Program-made: the position numbers and the translations under genes
Assembly: GCA_012514045.1 (NCBI GenBank)
Contig: JAAZBA010000328.1
Location: 1 to 29,607, forward strand
Length of the DNA stretch: 29,607 nucleotides
Direction of reading: 5' to 3'
DNA from: Clostridiales bacterium
GTDB lineage: Bacteria; Bacillota; Clostridia; Oscillospirales; QAMX01
In this document: positions 7,387 through 14,822 of the stretch, in pieces
Layout: each line of letters starts with the position of its first letter
How positions within the stretch are numbered: the first letter of the stretch is position 1
The notes under the pieces: generated by a model
Told to the model about the DNA's origin: nothing
The model's input: only the letters and a program-made list of their open reading frames with translations
Database searches by the model: none

Positions 7387-8373
7387 TCACCCGTTGATGT
7401 CGAAGTAGAACACTTCATCGGGATAGTCCCGCTCCAGCTTTTCAAGGAGCATGGCGGCGACGGCGGCATCGGTCGCGCCCATTCCGATTATCGGCGCCAC
7501 AATAATCTCGTCCTCCGACATTCTGCCCTTTGCTTTGCCCACAATGACCGAGGATATGTCCGCGTCAAAAGAGGACTCGTCCACAAGCCCCTTTTCCGCA
7601 AGATGGGCGTAGCTTCCACGATGCACAGCCTGGGCGATGCTGTCGGTGATCTTCCTGTCCGCTCCTAAGAGCAGCTCATCGGTGGCCTCGGCAAACGAGC
7701 CCATGGTCAGCACAAGTGCGCCTGGCTTTACGTCTTTCTTTCCTATAAGGGGCACGTTCGCGGTAGTGACAGTGATTATGATATCACTTCCCACGCAGCC
7801 GGAGGAGTTGTCCGGGGAATCGATAAGCCCGAATGGATAACCCTCGAAGCGCTTTATCATCCTCTCTCTCGCGGCGGGGTTGATGTCGCAGATGCGCGCT
7901 TCCTTTATGTCGAGAATCTTTGACATGCACTCAAGGCACCAGTAGCCCTGTACTCCCGCACCGATAAGGGTCACAATCTCTGTCTTTGCGGCAAGATACT
8001 TGGACATGATAGCCGCCTGGGCGCCTGTCCGCATATCGGAGATGCGGTCACCGGCGAATACCGCACGAAGGTCTCCCATGTGGGAGTCGGCAAGGAATAC
8101 GCTGGCTCTGATATAAGGTTTTCCGGCGGCGCGGCTCTCGGCAAAGCCTCCCACCCACTTAATGCCCACGTAATCCGTGGCCTTTATGTAGGAAGGCATT
8201 GAGTTCATCCAGCTGTCTATGCCCTGGGATTCCATATTAAGGGTAATTTTTGCAGGCATCTCGATAGTGCCTTCGCCGTACCATCTCCACGTGTTCTCAA
8301 CCTGTCTGATTACATCCTCCGTAAACAAGTGGCGCTGTACGGCAGAAGCGTTTATTAAAGCTACCTTGGACAT
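7387..8373 (-). CDS. Ornithine cyclodeaminase / mu-crystallin family dehydrogenase
   Basis: A 328-residue NAD(P)-dependent enzyme of the OCD/mu-crystallin family, which includes ornithine cyclodeaminase, alanine dehydrogenase, ketimine reductases and SbnB-type synthases. The dinucleotide-binding motif VTLIGAGVQGYWCLE is at residues 134-148, preceded by family signatures GIKWVGGF (K72) and DMRTGAQAAI (R115). The segment PGALVLTMGSFAEATDEL near residue 210 matches the conserved MGS turn. The ATG has an AAAGGTGA box. It is the first gene of the reverse operon, with a good promoter at 8410-8438. Which imino or amino acid it handles is not evident; its pairing with sugar-type enzymes is unusual. 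Confidence 0.87.
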   Translation of the reverse strand: MSKVALINASAVQRHLFTEDVIRQVENTWRWYGEGTIEMPAKITLNMESQGIDSWMNSMPSYIKATDYVGIKWVGGFAESRAAGKPYIRASVFLADSHMGDLRAVFAGDRISDMRTGAQAAIMSKYLAAKTEIVTLIGAGVQGYWCLECMSKILDIKEARICDINPAARERMIKRFEGYPFGLIDSPDNSSGCVGSDIIITVTTANVPLIGKKDVKPGALVLTMGSFAEATDELLLGADRKITDSIAQAVHRGSYAHLAEKGLVDESSFDADISSVIVGKAKGRMSEDEIIVAPIIGMGATDAAVAAMLLEKLERDYPDEVFYFDING

Positions 8374-8409
8374 AACAAATCACCTTTGTTTCTTTGATAT
8401 TATAAATAA

Positions 8410-8438
8410 ATTGTATCACAAAAGAGGGGGTATGTAAA
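8410..8438 (-). promoter_or_regulatory. Sigma-A promoter of the reverse OCD operon
   Basis: On the reverse strand, TTTACA (8433-8438) and TACAAT (8410-8415) are separated by exactly 17 nt, about 40 nt upstream of the 8373 start codon. Confidence 0.75.
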
Positions 8439-8474
8439 GCCAAATCGAGGAATATACCCATATTTTCTCCTCCC

Positions 8475-8503
8475 TTGACACCCCCGGACGGAGGTGATAT
8501 AAT
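8475..8503 (+). promoter_or_regulatory. Consensus sigma-A promoter of the SIS-domain gene
   Basis: TTGACA (8475-8480), a 17-nt spacer and TATAAT (8498-8503) match the sigma-A consensus at all twelve positions. The start codon at 8538 is 34 nt downstream with AAGGAAGGG in between. Confidence 0.9.
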
Positions 8504-8537
8504 TTGAAAAACAAAGGAAAAAGGAAGGGTAATATAT

Positions 8538-9131
8538 ATGAAAGATACATCAATCAAGGCGGCGCTTCGGTGCATTGAGCTTGAGAAAGAGGCCCTCGGA
8601 GCCGCGGCGGACATCGTGTTCCTTCCGGAGTTCGCTGAGGCCGCGAAAATCCTTGCCTCGGCGCCCAGAATAATGACCTGCGCCTCCGGTACCTCCGGCA
8701 TCGCCGCGAAAAAATTCGCCCATTCCCTGTGCTGTATCGAGCGGGGAGCCATGTTCATGAGCCCCTCCGAAGCGGTACACGGGGGATTGGGAGGCATAAA
8801 ACGGGAGGACGCGATGGTAATGGTGTCAAGGGGAGGAAAAACGGCGGAACTTCTGCCCATAATTGACGTATGCTTAAAAAAAGGCGTCAAGCTCATCGCC
8901 GTGACGGAAAACTATGATTCACCCTTGGCGAAAGCGGCGGACGTGGTGCTCCCCTTAAAGCTCAAAGACGAGGCTGACCCCTTAAACGCCATGGCCACCT
9001 CCTCATTTATCCAGACCATCGGCATCTTCGACGCTCTGCTCTGCGCCCTTATCGAGGAGACGGACTATACAGCCTCCATGTTCGCCCTCATCCATCCCGG
9101 CGGAGCCGTGGGCGAAAGGCTGAATAAATAA
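8538..9131 (+). CDS. SIS-domain sugar phosphate isomerase-like protein
   Basis: A 197-residue single SIS domain of the KpsF/GutQ (arabinose-5-phosphate isomerase) type without the C-terminal CBS pair those enzymes usually carry. Visible features are the phosphosugar-binding loop CASGTSGIAAKKFAHSL (residues 48-64), SPSEAVHGGLGGI (75-87), the second Ser-rich loop VSRGGKTAELLP (96-107), and DSPLAKAADVVLPL (127-140). The canonical SNSGET loop is changed to SRGGKT, so substrate or activity may differ. It is monocistronic and divergent from the OCD operon, with a perfect consensus promoter. It may isomerise an aldose/ketose phosphate or be a sugar-phosphate-binding relative. Confidence 0.82.
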   Translation: MKDTSIKAALRCIELEKEALGAAADIVFLPEFAEAAKILASAPRIMTCASGTSGIAAKKFAHSLCCIERGAMFMSPSEAVHGGLGGIKREDAMVMVSRGGKTAELLPIIDVCLKKGVKLIAVTENYDSPLAKAADVVLPLKLKDEADPLNAMATSSFIQTIGIFDALLCALIEETDYTASMFALIHPGGAVGERLNK

Positions 9132-9144
9132 TCCCCCGTTACGC

Positions 9145-9250
9145 ATAAGTAAGCCAGATATATAAAAATGCACCTACCAGCTCACCGATAATGCAAACTT
9201 AATATACTCCTTTTTATACAAGTACGGTATTACTCTATTGGCTTACTTAT
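9145..9250. repeat. 12-bp inverted repeat flanking an AT-rich spacer
   Basis: ataagtaagcca (9145-9156) and its exact complement tggcttacttat (9239-9250) bracket 82 nt. The right arm overlaps the last codons of the pseudogene on the reverse strand. It could be ends of a degraded miniature element or a long-range stem; no target duplication was recognised. Confidence 0.5.
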
Positions 9251-9648
9251 TCCGCTTTTTCCAACAACCTATTAGCATAGCCATTCAGCTTTTGACACGG
9301 CTCATATTTTGTTTTATATCCGGTTCCGTTAATGACGACAAATGGGTTGGAGGCCATGATTTCTTCTTTGGAACCATCAACCATCTTCAGTGTGAAAACC
9401 ACTGCTTAACCACAATATTCTGAATATGAGTTATCTTTATTATAGATAACGACTTCATTTAGATATTCAACAAGGTCTTTAATCTCGGTTATTTTGACTG
9501 TCTTATTTGGCGGAGCCAAAAAGACTGTTGCTGAAACGATATCTGACGCCTCTAAATCCTTGTAAGGCTTTTGCCCGGAAAAAGCAATCACAACAGTACC
9601 TATAACGATTAAACAGCCTATTATAGCTATAAATACCTTTTTCGTCAT
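9247..9648 (-). pseudogene. Secreted/anchored small protein, interrupted by one in-frame TAA
   Basis: The intact part (9406-9648) encodes 80 residues: an N-terminal hydrophobic anchor (VFIAIIGCLIVIGTVVIAF), then KPYKDLEASDIVSATVFLAP and YLNEVVIYNKDNSYSEYCG. The frame then hits TAA at 9406-9408, but reading on in the same frame gives a further 52 sense codons (AVVFTLKMVDGSKEEIMASN, then PFVVINGTGYKTKYEPCQKL) to a second TAA at 9247-9249. The combined 130-odd residues resemble a family of short Clostridia extracytoplasmic proteins I recall. CAA to TAA would be the single change needed. A GAGGAGA box precedes the ATG. The true state is either a nonsense mutation or a sequencing error. Confidence 0.8.
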
Positions 9649-9723
9649 AAAGATGTTCTCCTCTAAATTGAGTTTCTATCTATATAGACGAAAGAATCAG
9701 CAAAACGTTCCAATTCCAATGAT

Positions 9724-9752
9724 ATTATACACTATTAAACGGGTGTTGTCAC
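9724..9752 (-). promoter_or_regulatory. Putative promoter of the small secreted-protein pseudogene
   Basis: On the reverse strand GTGACA (9747-9752), 17 nt and TATAAT (9724-9729) lie about 75 nt upstream of the 9648 start codon. The -10 box is perfect and the -35 box is a weak match. Confidence 0.55.
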
Positions 9753-9780
9753 AAAGCCCCTTAACGTCAGGGCAAGAACC

Positions 9781-10914
9781 TCAGTCGATCGCGTGTGTGA
9801 TAAGCTTTTTTACCTCTCCCCGGTTGCGGATAAGCGGCATTTCCGGGCAGTTGACAAATCTTTGGGTGACGTCCTGGATATACAGCCGCTCAATCTCGAC
9901 ATTCGGCTCGATATCGATCGTCACCGCCTCGGTCTGAGCTTCCTCAAGGCGGTGTATATTGCGCAGCGTGACGTTGCCGCATTTCACGCCCTTGGCGAAC
10001 CAGATTATCGCCTGTGTCCTGACTCCCCAGTCGTTGATTCCCTCTCCGTATGCGGCATCGGTGCTGTCCCGGGCGTTGATGTCATATTCTGTTTTATATG
10101 TCTGCTGCGCCTTTGAGACGAAGATACCGTCCAGAGTGATATTGTCGAACCAGACCGGCGCGCTAGGGATTATGTCATGATGAGTGAAAGAGACGCCGTT
10201 GAAGCGGTAGGTTCCGAAGATGTTGCTTATCTTTACGTTGCGCATCCGGCTGCCGCAGCTGAGCAGCCGCACCGCGGTGTAGCCGTTGTCGGAGAAAACG
10301 CCATCGACTTCGATATTCTCAATGTCACCCTGATAAACGCTGCCGTTAAGGCCGTCGTCACAGTTTAGAGCAACCAGATCGTCATTCGTCGCGCCCTTGA
10401 TGTTGCGGATATATCCGTTTCTCGCCCTGCCCTGAACATGGACACCGTCCATATTCGGCCTCATCATATTGAAGTCGAAGGTGATGTTTTCCACCGTGAA
10501 GCGCTCAGAGTCGGAAATCTGGATAGCGAACGCTTCCGGGTCTTTCACCGTAAGATCTCTGACGGTCAGGTCAAAGGTGTTTCTGAATTGCAACGCCGTG
10601 CCGTAAAAGTAGTGCTCCGGGTCGCTGCAGCGGACCTGGGCAGAGCAGTTTCCGTCCCAGACACCGCCCTCGACTGTTATATCCCGGCTCTCCTTCGCGG
10701 GGTCGGTGACGAGCATCATGCAGTTAGACCCGTCCGCAAGCCTTACGGTCGCCTGAGGTGCCAGTCTGAGGCAGGTACCGCCGTAGATCATGAGCGGCTC
10801 TGAAATGATATATCTCCCCTGCGGTAGATATACATAGCCGCAGCCGTCCAAAAGCTTCTGCAGCGCCTCTGTTGTGTCACGGGTTCCGTCTGAGAAAATA
10901 GCCGGGTTTTCCAT
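9781..10914 (-). CDS. Right-handed beta-helix protein (pectate lyase/GH28-like)
   Basis: A 377-residue parallel beta-helix protein. The N-terminal part, FSDGTRDTTEALQKLLDGCG and VYLPQGRYIISEPL, is the pectate-lyase-3-type cap seen in GH28 polygalacturonases and related lyases. It is followed by repeated short strands (RDITVEGGVWDGN, LTVRDLTVKD, FTVENITFDF, NMDGVHVQGRARNGYIRNIK). No signal peptide is seen, so it is probably cytosolic, unlike secreted pectinases. The start is the ATG at 10914 with GGGAGGAC upstream; longer in-frame starts add an unrelated leader. NMDGVHV-GRARN and ALNCDDGLNG are candidate active-site loops, recalling the DD of GH28. Substrate is unknown; oligosaccharide hydrolysis or lysis is likely from the fold. 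Confidence 0.8.
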   Translation of the reverse strand: MENPAIFSDGTRDTTEALQKLLDGCGYVYLPQGRYIISEPLMIYGGTCLRLAPQATVRLADGSNCMMLVTDPAKESRDITVEGGVWDGNCSAQVRCSDPEHYFYGTALQFRNTFDLTVRDLTVKDPEAFAIQISDSERFTVENITFDFNMMRPNMDGVHVQGRARNGYIRNIKGATNDDLVALNCDDGLNGSVYQGDIENIEVDGVFSDNGYTAVRLLSCGSRMRNVKISNIFGTYRFNGVSFTHHDIIPSAPVWFDNITLDGIFVSKAQQTYKTEYDINARDSTDAAYGEGINDWGVRTQAIIWFAKGVKCGNVTLRNIHRLEEAQTEAVTIDIEPNVEIERLYIQDVTQRFVNCPEMPLIRNRGEVKKLITHAID

Positions 10915-10968
10915 GAATCTGTCCTCCCTTTGATTTTTAATAGATACGAGACCGAAAATATTAAAAAC

Positions 10969-11018
10969 GCGGTTGAGTCCATAAGAATAACGTGACCAAA
11001 CCAAAAAAACTCAACCGC
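10969..11018 (-). promoter_or_regulatory. Inverted repeat at the 5' end of the beta-helix transcript
   Basis: gcggttgagt (10969-10978) and actcaaccgc (11009-11018) form a perfect 10-bp inverted repeat around a 30-nt loop. The right arm begins about 8 nt beyond the -10 box of the reverse promoter, so the transcript would start within or right before this structure. It may be a regulator binding site or an mRNA leader hairpin. Confidence 0.55.
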
Positions 11019-11025
11019 TATGGAC

Positions 11026-11054
11026 ATTATAGCAACTTAAAAGAAAAATATCAA
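11026..11054 (-). promoter_or_regulatory. Sigma-A promoter of the beta-helix gene
   Basis: Reverse-strand TTGATA (11049-11054), a 17-nt spacer and TATAAT (11026-11031). The start codon at 10914 lies about 110 nt downstream, leaving a structured leader. Confidence 0.8.
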
Positions 11055-11114
11055 GCCTTATTTGCCCCGCCGGGCGGTTAGAAAATCCTAATGTGAAACA
11101 AAGGAGAAAGCGTT

Positions 11115-12167
11115 ATGAACAGCAAATATGTATCCGGCTTTGTCTACGTCCCCTCCGGAGGGGAAACGCTCTATACAAACGTTCTGCTCCCGGAGAGAGA
11201 GGGCAAGTTCCCAACGGTCATATTCCGCAACCCTTATGTAAGTTGGGCGGAGAACGCAACAGAGGAGAAAGTCACCGTTGAGTGCCTCAGAGAGCTGGAG
11301 CGGTGGCTGGGGAGAGGCTACACCGTTGTCCATCAGCACTGCCGCGGCACAGGAAAGAGCAGCGGCGATTTTATACCATACCTCAATGAGCATGAGGACT
11401 CCAATAACCTTTACGACTGGGTAAGACGGCAGCCTTTCTACAACGGGGAGCTGTTTCTCTCAGGCAACAGACACGAGCGTTTCGGGCCTGTGTATGAGGC
11501 GGACTGGTTCGACTACATACGAGGACTCCGTTCCTCTCCCGTGGAGCTCGGCAAGGTGACCTACTACAGTCTATTTGAAAACAAATGGAAGAGCGACGAT
11601 TTCGTGCCTCCGGAAGAGGAGATCGTTCTCCCGCTTGGGCAGAACACGGTCACATATAAGTATAACCCCTATGATCCCCCCTCCTTTAAGGGCGGACTTT
11701 CCACCAACTTCGGCGGAGCGGAGTTTCAGGACAAGCCAAACTCAAGGCATGATATAATCTCCGTATACGTCGCTCCTTTCCCCTCCGATACGCTTGTCAA
11801 GGGCAGAATAAGGGCAAAGCTTGTTGTCTCCTCCGATAGAGAGGACACCTGCTTCGTCATGCGTGTCTCTATCGAAAAGGAGAGAGGTGATTTCCCCCTG
11901 AGGGACGATATCACCACCCTGTGCTATGCGTTGGGAGACTATACCCCCGGAGAGAAGGCGGAAATAGACTTCGCCTTTGACGAGCACGCTTTTCTTATCC
12001 GCCGGGGAGAGCGGCTGAGAGTTGACGTCGCCTCCGCCGACAGCGCCCACTATGTGCGCCATACTAACCTCAAGGGGCTCTACAGCGCCCAGGATCGGGC
12101 GGTTGTGGCAAAGAACACCGTGTATTTAGGCGATTCCTGCCTGATTATCCCGAAAGCGGAGCAATAA
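11115..12167 (+). CDS. CocE/NonD-type hydrolase with missing catalytic core (probably defective)
   Basis: The N-terminal 117 residues (FVYVPSGGETLYTNVLLPE, CRGTGKSSGDFIPY, NLYDWVRRQPFYNGELFLSG) match the S15/CocE alpha/beta-hydrolase. In intact members this reaches the strand before the nucleophile elbow G-x-S-Y-x-G. Here the sequence passes directly to NRHERFGPVYEADWFDYIRG, resembling the region after the catalytic His. It continues with the C-terminal jelly-roll (LGKVTYYSLFENKW, SVYVAPFPSDTLVKGRIRAK, ADSAHYVRHTNLKG). About 200 residues including the nucleophile Ser appear missing; family members are usually about 550 residues. The frame is intact, so this looks like an in-frame deletion. 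An AAAGGAGAAAG box precedes the ATG. Hydrolase activity is unlikely. Confidence 0.75.
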   Translation: MNSKYVSGFVYVPSGGETLYTNVLLPEREGKFPTVIFRNPYVSWAENATEEKVTVECLRELERWLGRGYTVVHQHCRGTGKSSGDFIPYLNEHEDSNNLYDWVRRQPFYNGELFLSGNRHERFGPVYEADWFDYIRGLRSSPVELGKVTYYSLFENKWKSDDFVPPEEEIVLPLGQNTVTYKYNPYDPPSFKGGLSTNFGGAEFQDKPNSRHDIISVYVAPFPSDTLVKGRIRAKLVVSSDREDTCFVMRVSIEKERGDFPLRDDITTLCYALGDYTPGEKAEIDFAFDEHAFLIRRGERLRVDVASADSAHYVRHTNLKGLYSAQDRAVVAKNTVYLGDSCLIIPKAEQ

Positions 12168-12191
12168 ATCAAAAATTTACATATTAAAAGC

Positions 12192-12220
12192 TTGCAATAT
12201 TATGTGAATAATGTTATACT
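12192..12220 (+). promoter_or_regulatory. Sigma-A promoter of the foldase gene
   Basis: TTGCAA (12192-12197), 17 nt, TATACT (12215-12220). The expected start of transcription near 12227 argues for the ATG at 12269 rather than an ATG at 12230, which would be almost leaderless. Confidence 0.8.
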
Positions 12221-12268
12221 TCTCCTGTTATGTTATTCAATACAAATTGGGAGGAACAACAGATTAAA

Positions 12269-13267
12269 ATGAAAAGAACCAGATTCGCGGCGCTTATTCT
12301 TTGCGCGGTAATGCTTATGTCCCTGCTCTTTACAGGCTGCTCATCAAAGCCTGCCCTCAAGGTCGGCGGCGAAAATATTCCCGGCGGCTATTATGCCTAC
12401 TATTACGGCTACCTTTACAACAGTCTCGGAGCCTATATCAACTATGACGACGAGCTTCTTGACGAATACACCATCAGCCAGATCAAACAGACCCAGGCAA
12501 TAAAGCAGCTTGCCAAGGAAAACAAAATCGAGCTTACGGCTCTTGAGACCAAATCCGTCATCGACGCCCAGAGAGAAAGCATTGCCAAGATGGGGCAGGC
12601 AGCATATGCCACCTTCCTCAAATCCATAGGCCTGAAGGATAAGCAATACCTGGACATCTCCAAGTCATACGCCCTCTACTCAAAGCTCTATTCATACTTC
12701 TACAACGCCGAGACAGGTATTGAGGCTCCCTCAGAGGAAGAGATACTTGAAGACTACAAGAACACAAACATCCGCGCCACCCATATCTTTTTCAACTGCC
12801 AGGAAGCCGGAACAGAGGACGAACGCAAAGATATTTACAAACGCGCCGAGGAGGTCTACGCCAAGCTTGAAGCCGGCGAAAACTTCTATGGTCTTATTCG
12901 TGAATACGGCGAGGACCCCGGCGTAGCCAATTCCCCCGAGCTTGGATATTATTTTAATGATAAATCAGGCTTTGACCCGGCCTTCACCGCCGCCGCTTAC
13001 GCTCTCGAGGAGAACAAGTACAGCGAAATCATCGAAAGCTCCATGGGCTACCATATCATCCTCCGTCTACCGATGGATGACGACTATATCCGGGAGCAGA
13101 TCAACGCGGAGAACTCCTCTATCCGCGAATCCTATTACCAGACACTCTTCGCCGAGAAGCTGGCCGCAATTGCCGACGCGATGGAGGTCGTAAAGCTGGA
13201 AGCCTTTGATACCATGGATCTCTCCGGCGCGATTGCCGTCTGGGCAACCTCCTCCGCCCAGCAATAA
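12269..13267 (+). CDS. PrsA-like peptidyl-prolyl isomerase lipoprotein
   Basis: A 332-residue extracytoplasmic parvulin foldase. The N-terminus MKRTRFAALILCAVMLMSL then LLFTGCSS is a lipoprotein signal peptide with Cys24 as the lipidated residue. A SurA/PrsA-type chaperone arm follows (about residues 35-165). The parvulin domain is at about 167-265: IRATHIFFNCQE, a long helix, GLIREYGEDPGVANSPELGY and MGYHIILRLP. GGGAGG lies 14 nt before the ATG, rather far, but the promoter position supports this start. It would help secreted proteins fold at the outer membrane surface, plausibly the envelope or pilus proteins nearby. The gene ends before a weak stem-loop. Confidence 0.88.
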   Translation: MKRTRFAALILCAVMLMSLLFTGCSSKPALKVGGENIPGGYYAYYYGYLYNSLGAYINYDDELLDEYTISQIKQTQAIKQLAKENKIELTALETKSVIDAQRESIAKMGQAAYATFLKSIGLKDKQYLDISKSYALYSKLYSYFYNAETGIEAPSEEEILEDYKNTNIRATHIFFNCQEAGTEDERKDIYKRAEEVYAKLEAGENFYGLIREYGEDPGVANSPELGYYFNDKSGFDPAFTAAAYALEENKYSEIIESSMGYHIILRLPMDDDYIREQINAENSSIRESYYQTLFAEKLAAIADAMEVVKLEAFDTMDLSGAIAVWATSSAQQ

Positions 13268-13284
13268 CCAATATCGATTTAACA

Positions 13285-13319
13285 AAGGCTGTCTCACGGA
13301 CATATCGCGGGACAGCCTT
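13285..13319 (+). terminator. Weak stem-loop between foldase and LarA-like genes
   Basis: aaggctgtctc (13285-13295) pairs with gggacagcctt (13309-13319), 11 bp with one G-U. No T-tract follows, so it may attenuate or stabilise rather than terminate. Confidence 0.45.
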
Positions 13320-13362
13320 CCTACAAATAAAAGGAGAAGTACAAGGAAAGGAACCCCGCGCC

Positions 13363-14799
13363 ATGAACCTTCAGTTTGAATACGGAAAAGACATGATTTC
13401 CGCCGAGCTTCCCGACGATACCGATGTGTTTATCCCCGGCGTCACGGTGCCCGACCCGGAATGCCTTCCCCAGACATATGAATCGCTCTGCAACGCCACC
13501 CTTGAAAGCCTCCGCAACCCCGTCTCCATGGCTCCCCTGAGGGACAGCGCCGGGGAGGGGGACAGAGTCGTTATAATAATCCCCGACATTGTAAAGGGTG
13601 GGCTTCAGGAGACAGCCCACCGCAAGATATCCATACGGGTCATACTTGACGAGCTTTATTCAGCCGGAGTGAAAAAAGAGGATATTCTGCTTCTCTTTTC
13701 AAACGGACTCCACCCCAGGACAACTCCACAGGAGATGAAGCTGATTCTAGGTCCGGAGCTCTTCAGCGAATTCTACCCCTCCGGACAGATCACAAGCCAC
13801 GATTCGGAAAACCCCGATGACCTTATCGATCTGGGCAACACCCCGGCGGGTGACAGGGTCATCATGAACAAGACGGTTTTTGACGCAGACCTTGCCGTTC
13901 TCATCGGTCATGTGCAGGGCAACCCCTACGGTGGTTACTCCGGAGGCTACAAGCATTGCGCCACGGGCATAACCCACTGGATGAGCATCGCCACCCACCA
14001 TATCCCCTCTGTCATGCACGGGGAGGACTTCACACCGGTTTCCACAAAATCACTTATGAGGAGGAAATTCGACGAGATCGGCATGCATATGGAAGATAAG
14101 ATGGGGAAAAAGTTCTTCTGCTGCGATGCCGTGCTGGACTCCTCCTCCCGTCAAATCGAGATATGGTCGGGCTACGCGAAGGATATGCAGCCCTTAGCCT
14201 GGGCGACCGCCGACAAGCGTACCTATGTGCCATACGCGGAGGATAAGTACGATATCCTCGTGTTCGGCATGCCTCAGGACTTCCACTACGGCGACGGCAT
14301 GGGCACAAATCCCATCCAGCTCATGCAGGCGCTCTCCGCTCAGGTCATCCGCCACAAGAGAATCATGTCGGATCGCTGTGTTATCATCGCATTTTCCGCC
14401 TGCGACGGCTTCTTCAACGACGAGCGCTGGCCCTATGCGAGGGAGATTTATGAGCTTTTCCTGAAATCCGGAAATATCCTCTCGGACATGGACGCTTTCA
14501 GCCGGGACTTCGCCCACAGAGCCGACTACATCGACAAGTACCGCTATCACGGCGCCTTCCATCCCTACCACGCGTTCTCCATGATGTCCTGCGGCCATAT
14601 AGCCGAGATGAACACCTCCGCCATATATATCGTAGGCGCCAAATCTCCCGGTATCGCCAGGGGCATGGGGCTGAAGACAAGGGAAACCTTCGGGGAAGCG
14701 CTTGAGGACGCAAAGAAAAAATTTGTGGGAAAAAATCCCCGGATTTTGGCTCTCCCAAAAACCTTCAAGACAGGCGCCGTCCATTTGGGCTTAAAATAA
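13363..14799 (+). CDS. LarA-family nickel-dependent racemase/epimerase homologue
   Basis: A 478-residue member of the LarA (DUF2088) family, which carry the nickel-pincer nucleotide (NPN) cofactor and racemise alpha-hydroxy acids by hydride transfer. The conserved segments are IIIPDIVKGG, FSNGLHPRTTPQEM (H117, equivalent to catalytic His108 of lactate racemase), NKTVFDADLAVLIGHV, GYSGGYKH with K197 (the Lys that tethers the cofactor), and THHIP at 211-215 (Ni-ligand His200 region). The usual PH-x-x-x-G-x-SGG reads GNPYGGYSGG, so the second catalytic His174 position appears to be N187. This suggests a different substrate from lactate. No larB, larC or larE is in the window. A purine-rich AAGGAAAGGAA precedes the ATG. 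Confidence 0.82.
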   Translation: MNLQFEYGKDMISAELPDDTDVFIPGVTVPDPECLPQTYESLCNATLESLRNPVSMAPLRDSAGEGDRVVIIIPDIVKGGLQETAHRKISIRVILDELYSAGVKKEDILLLFSNGLHPRTTPQEMKLILGPELFSEFYPSGQITSHDSENPDDLIDLGNTPAGDRVIMNKTVFDADLAVLIGHVQGNPYGGYSGGYKHCATGITHWMSIATHHIPSVMHGEDFTPVSTKSLMRRKFDEIGMHMEDKMGKKFFCCDAVLDSSSRQIEIWSGYAKDMQPLAWATADKRTYVPYAEDKYDILVFGMPQDFHYGDGMGTNPIQLMQALSAQVIRHKRIMSDRCVIIAFSACDGFFNDERWPYAREIYELFLKSGNILSDMDAFSRDFAHRADYIDKYRYHGAFHPYHAFSMMSCGHIAEMNTSAIYIVGAKSPGIARGMGLKTRETFGEALEDAKKKFVGKNPRILALPKTFKTGAVHLGLK

Positions 14800-14822
14800 A
14801 GAGTGAATCCCTCCTACATCTG

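Noticed and set aside
9406..9408. Stop-codon recoding in the small secreted-protein gene
   Set aside because: The codon is TAA, not TGA, and no recoding stem-loop is apparent; nonsense mutation or sequence error is simpler.
12230..12268. ATG at 12230 as start of the foldase
   Set aside because: It lies only a few nucleotides after the predicted transcription start, lacks an RBS, and would put 13 polar residues before the lipoprotein signal peptide.
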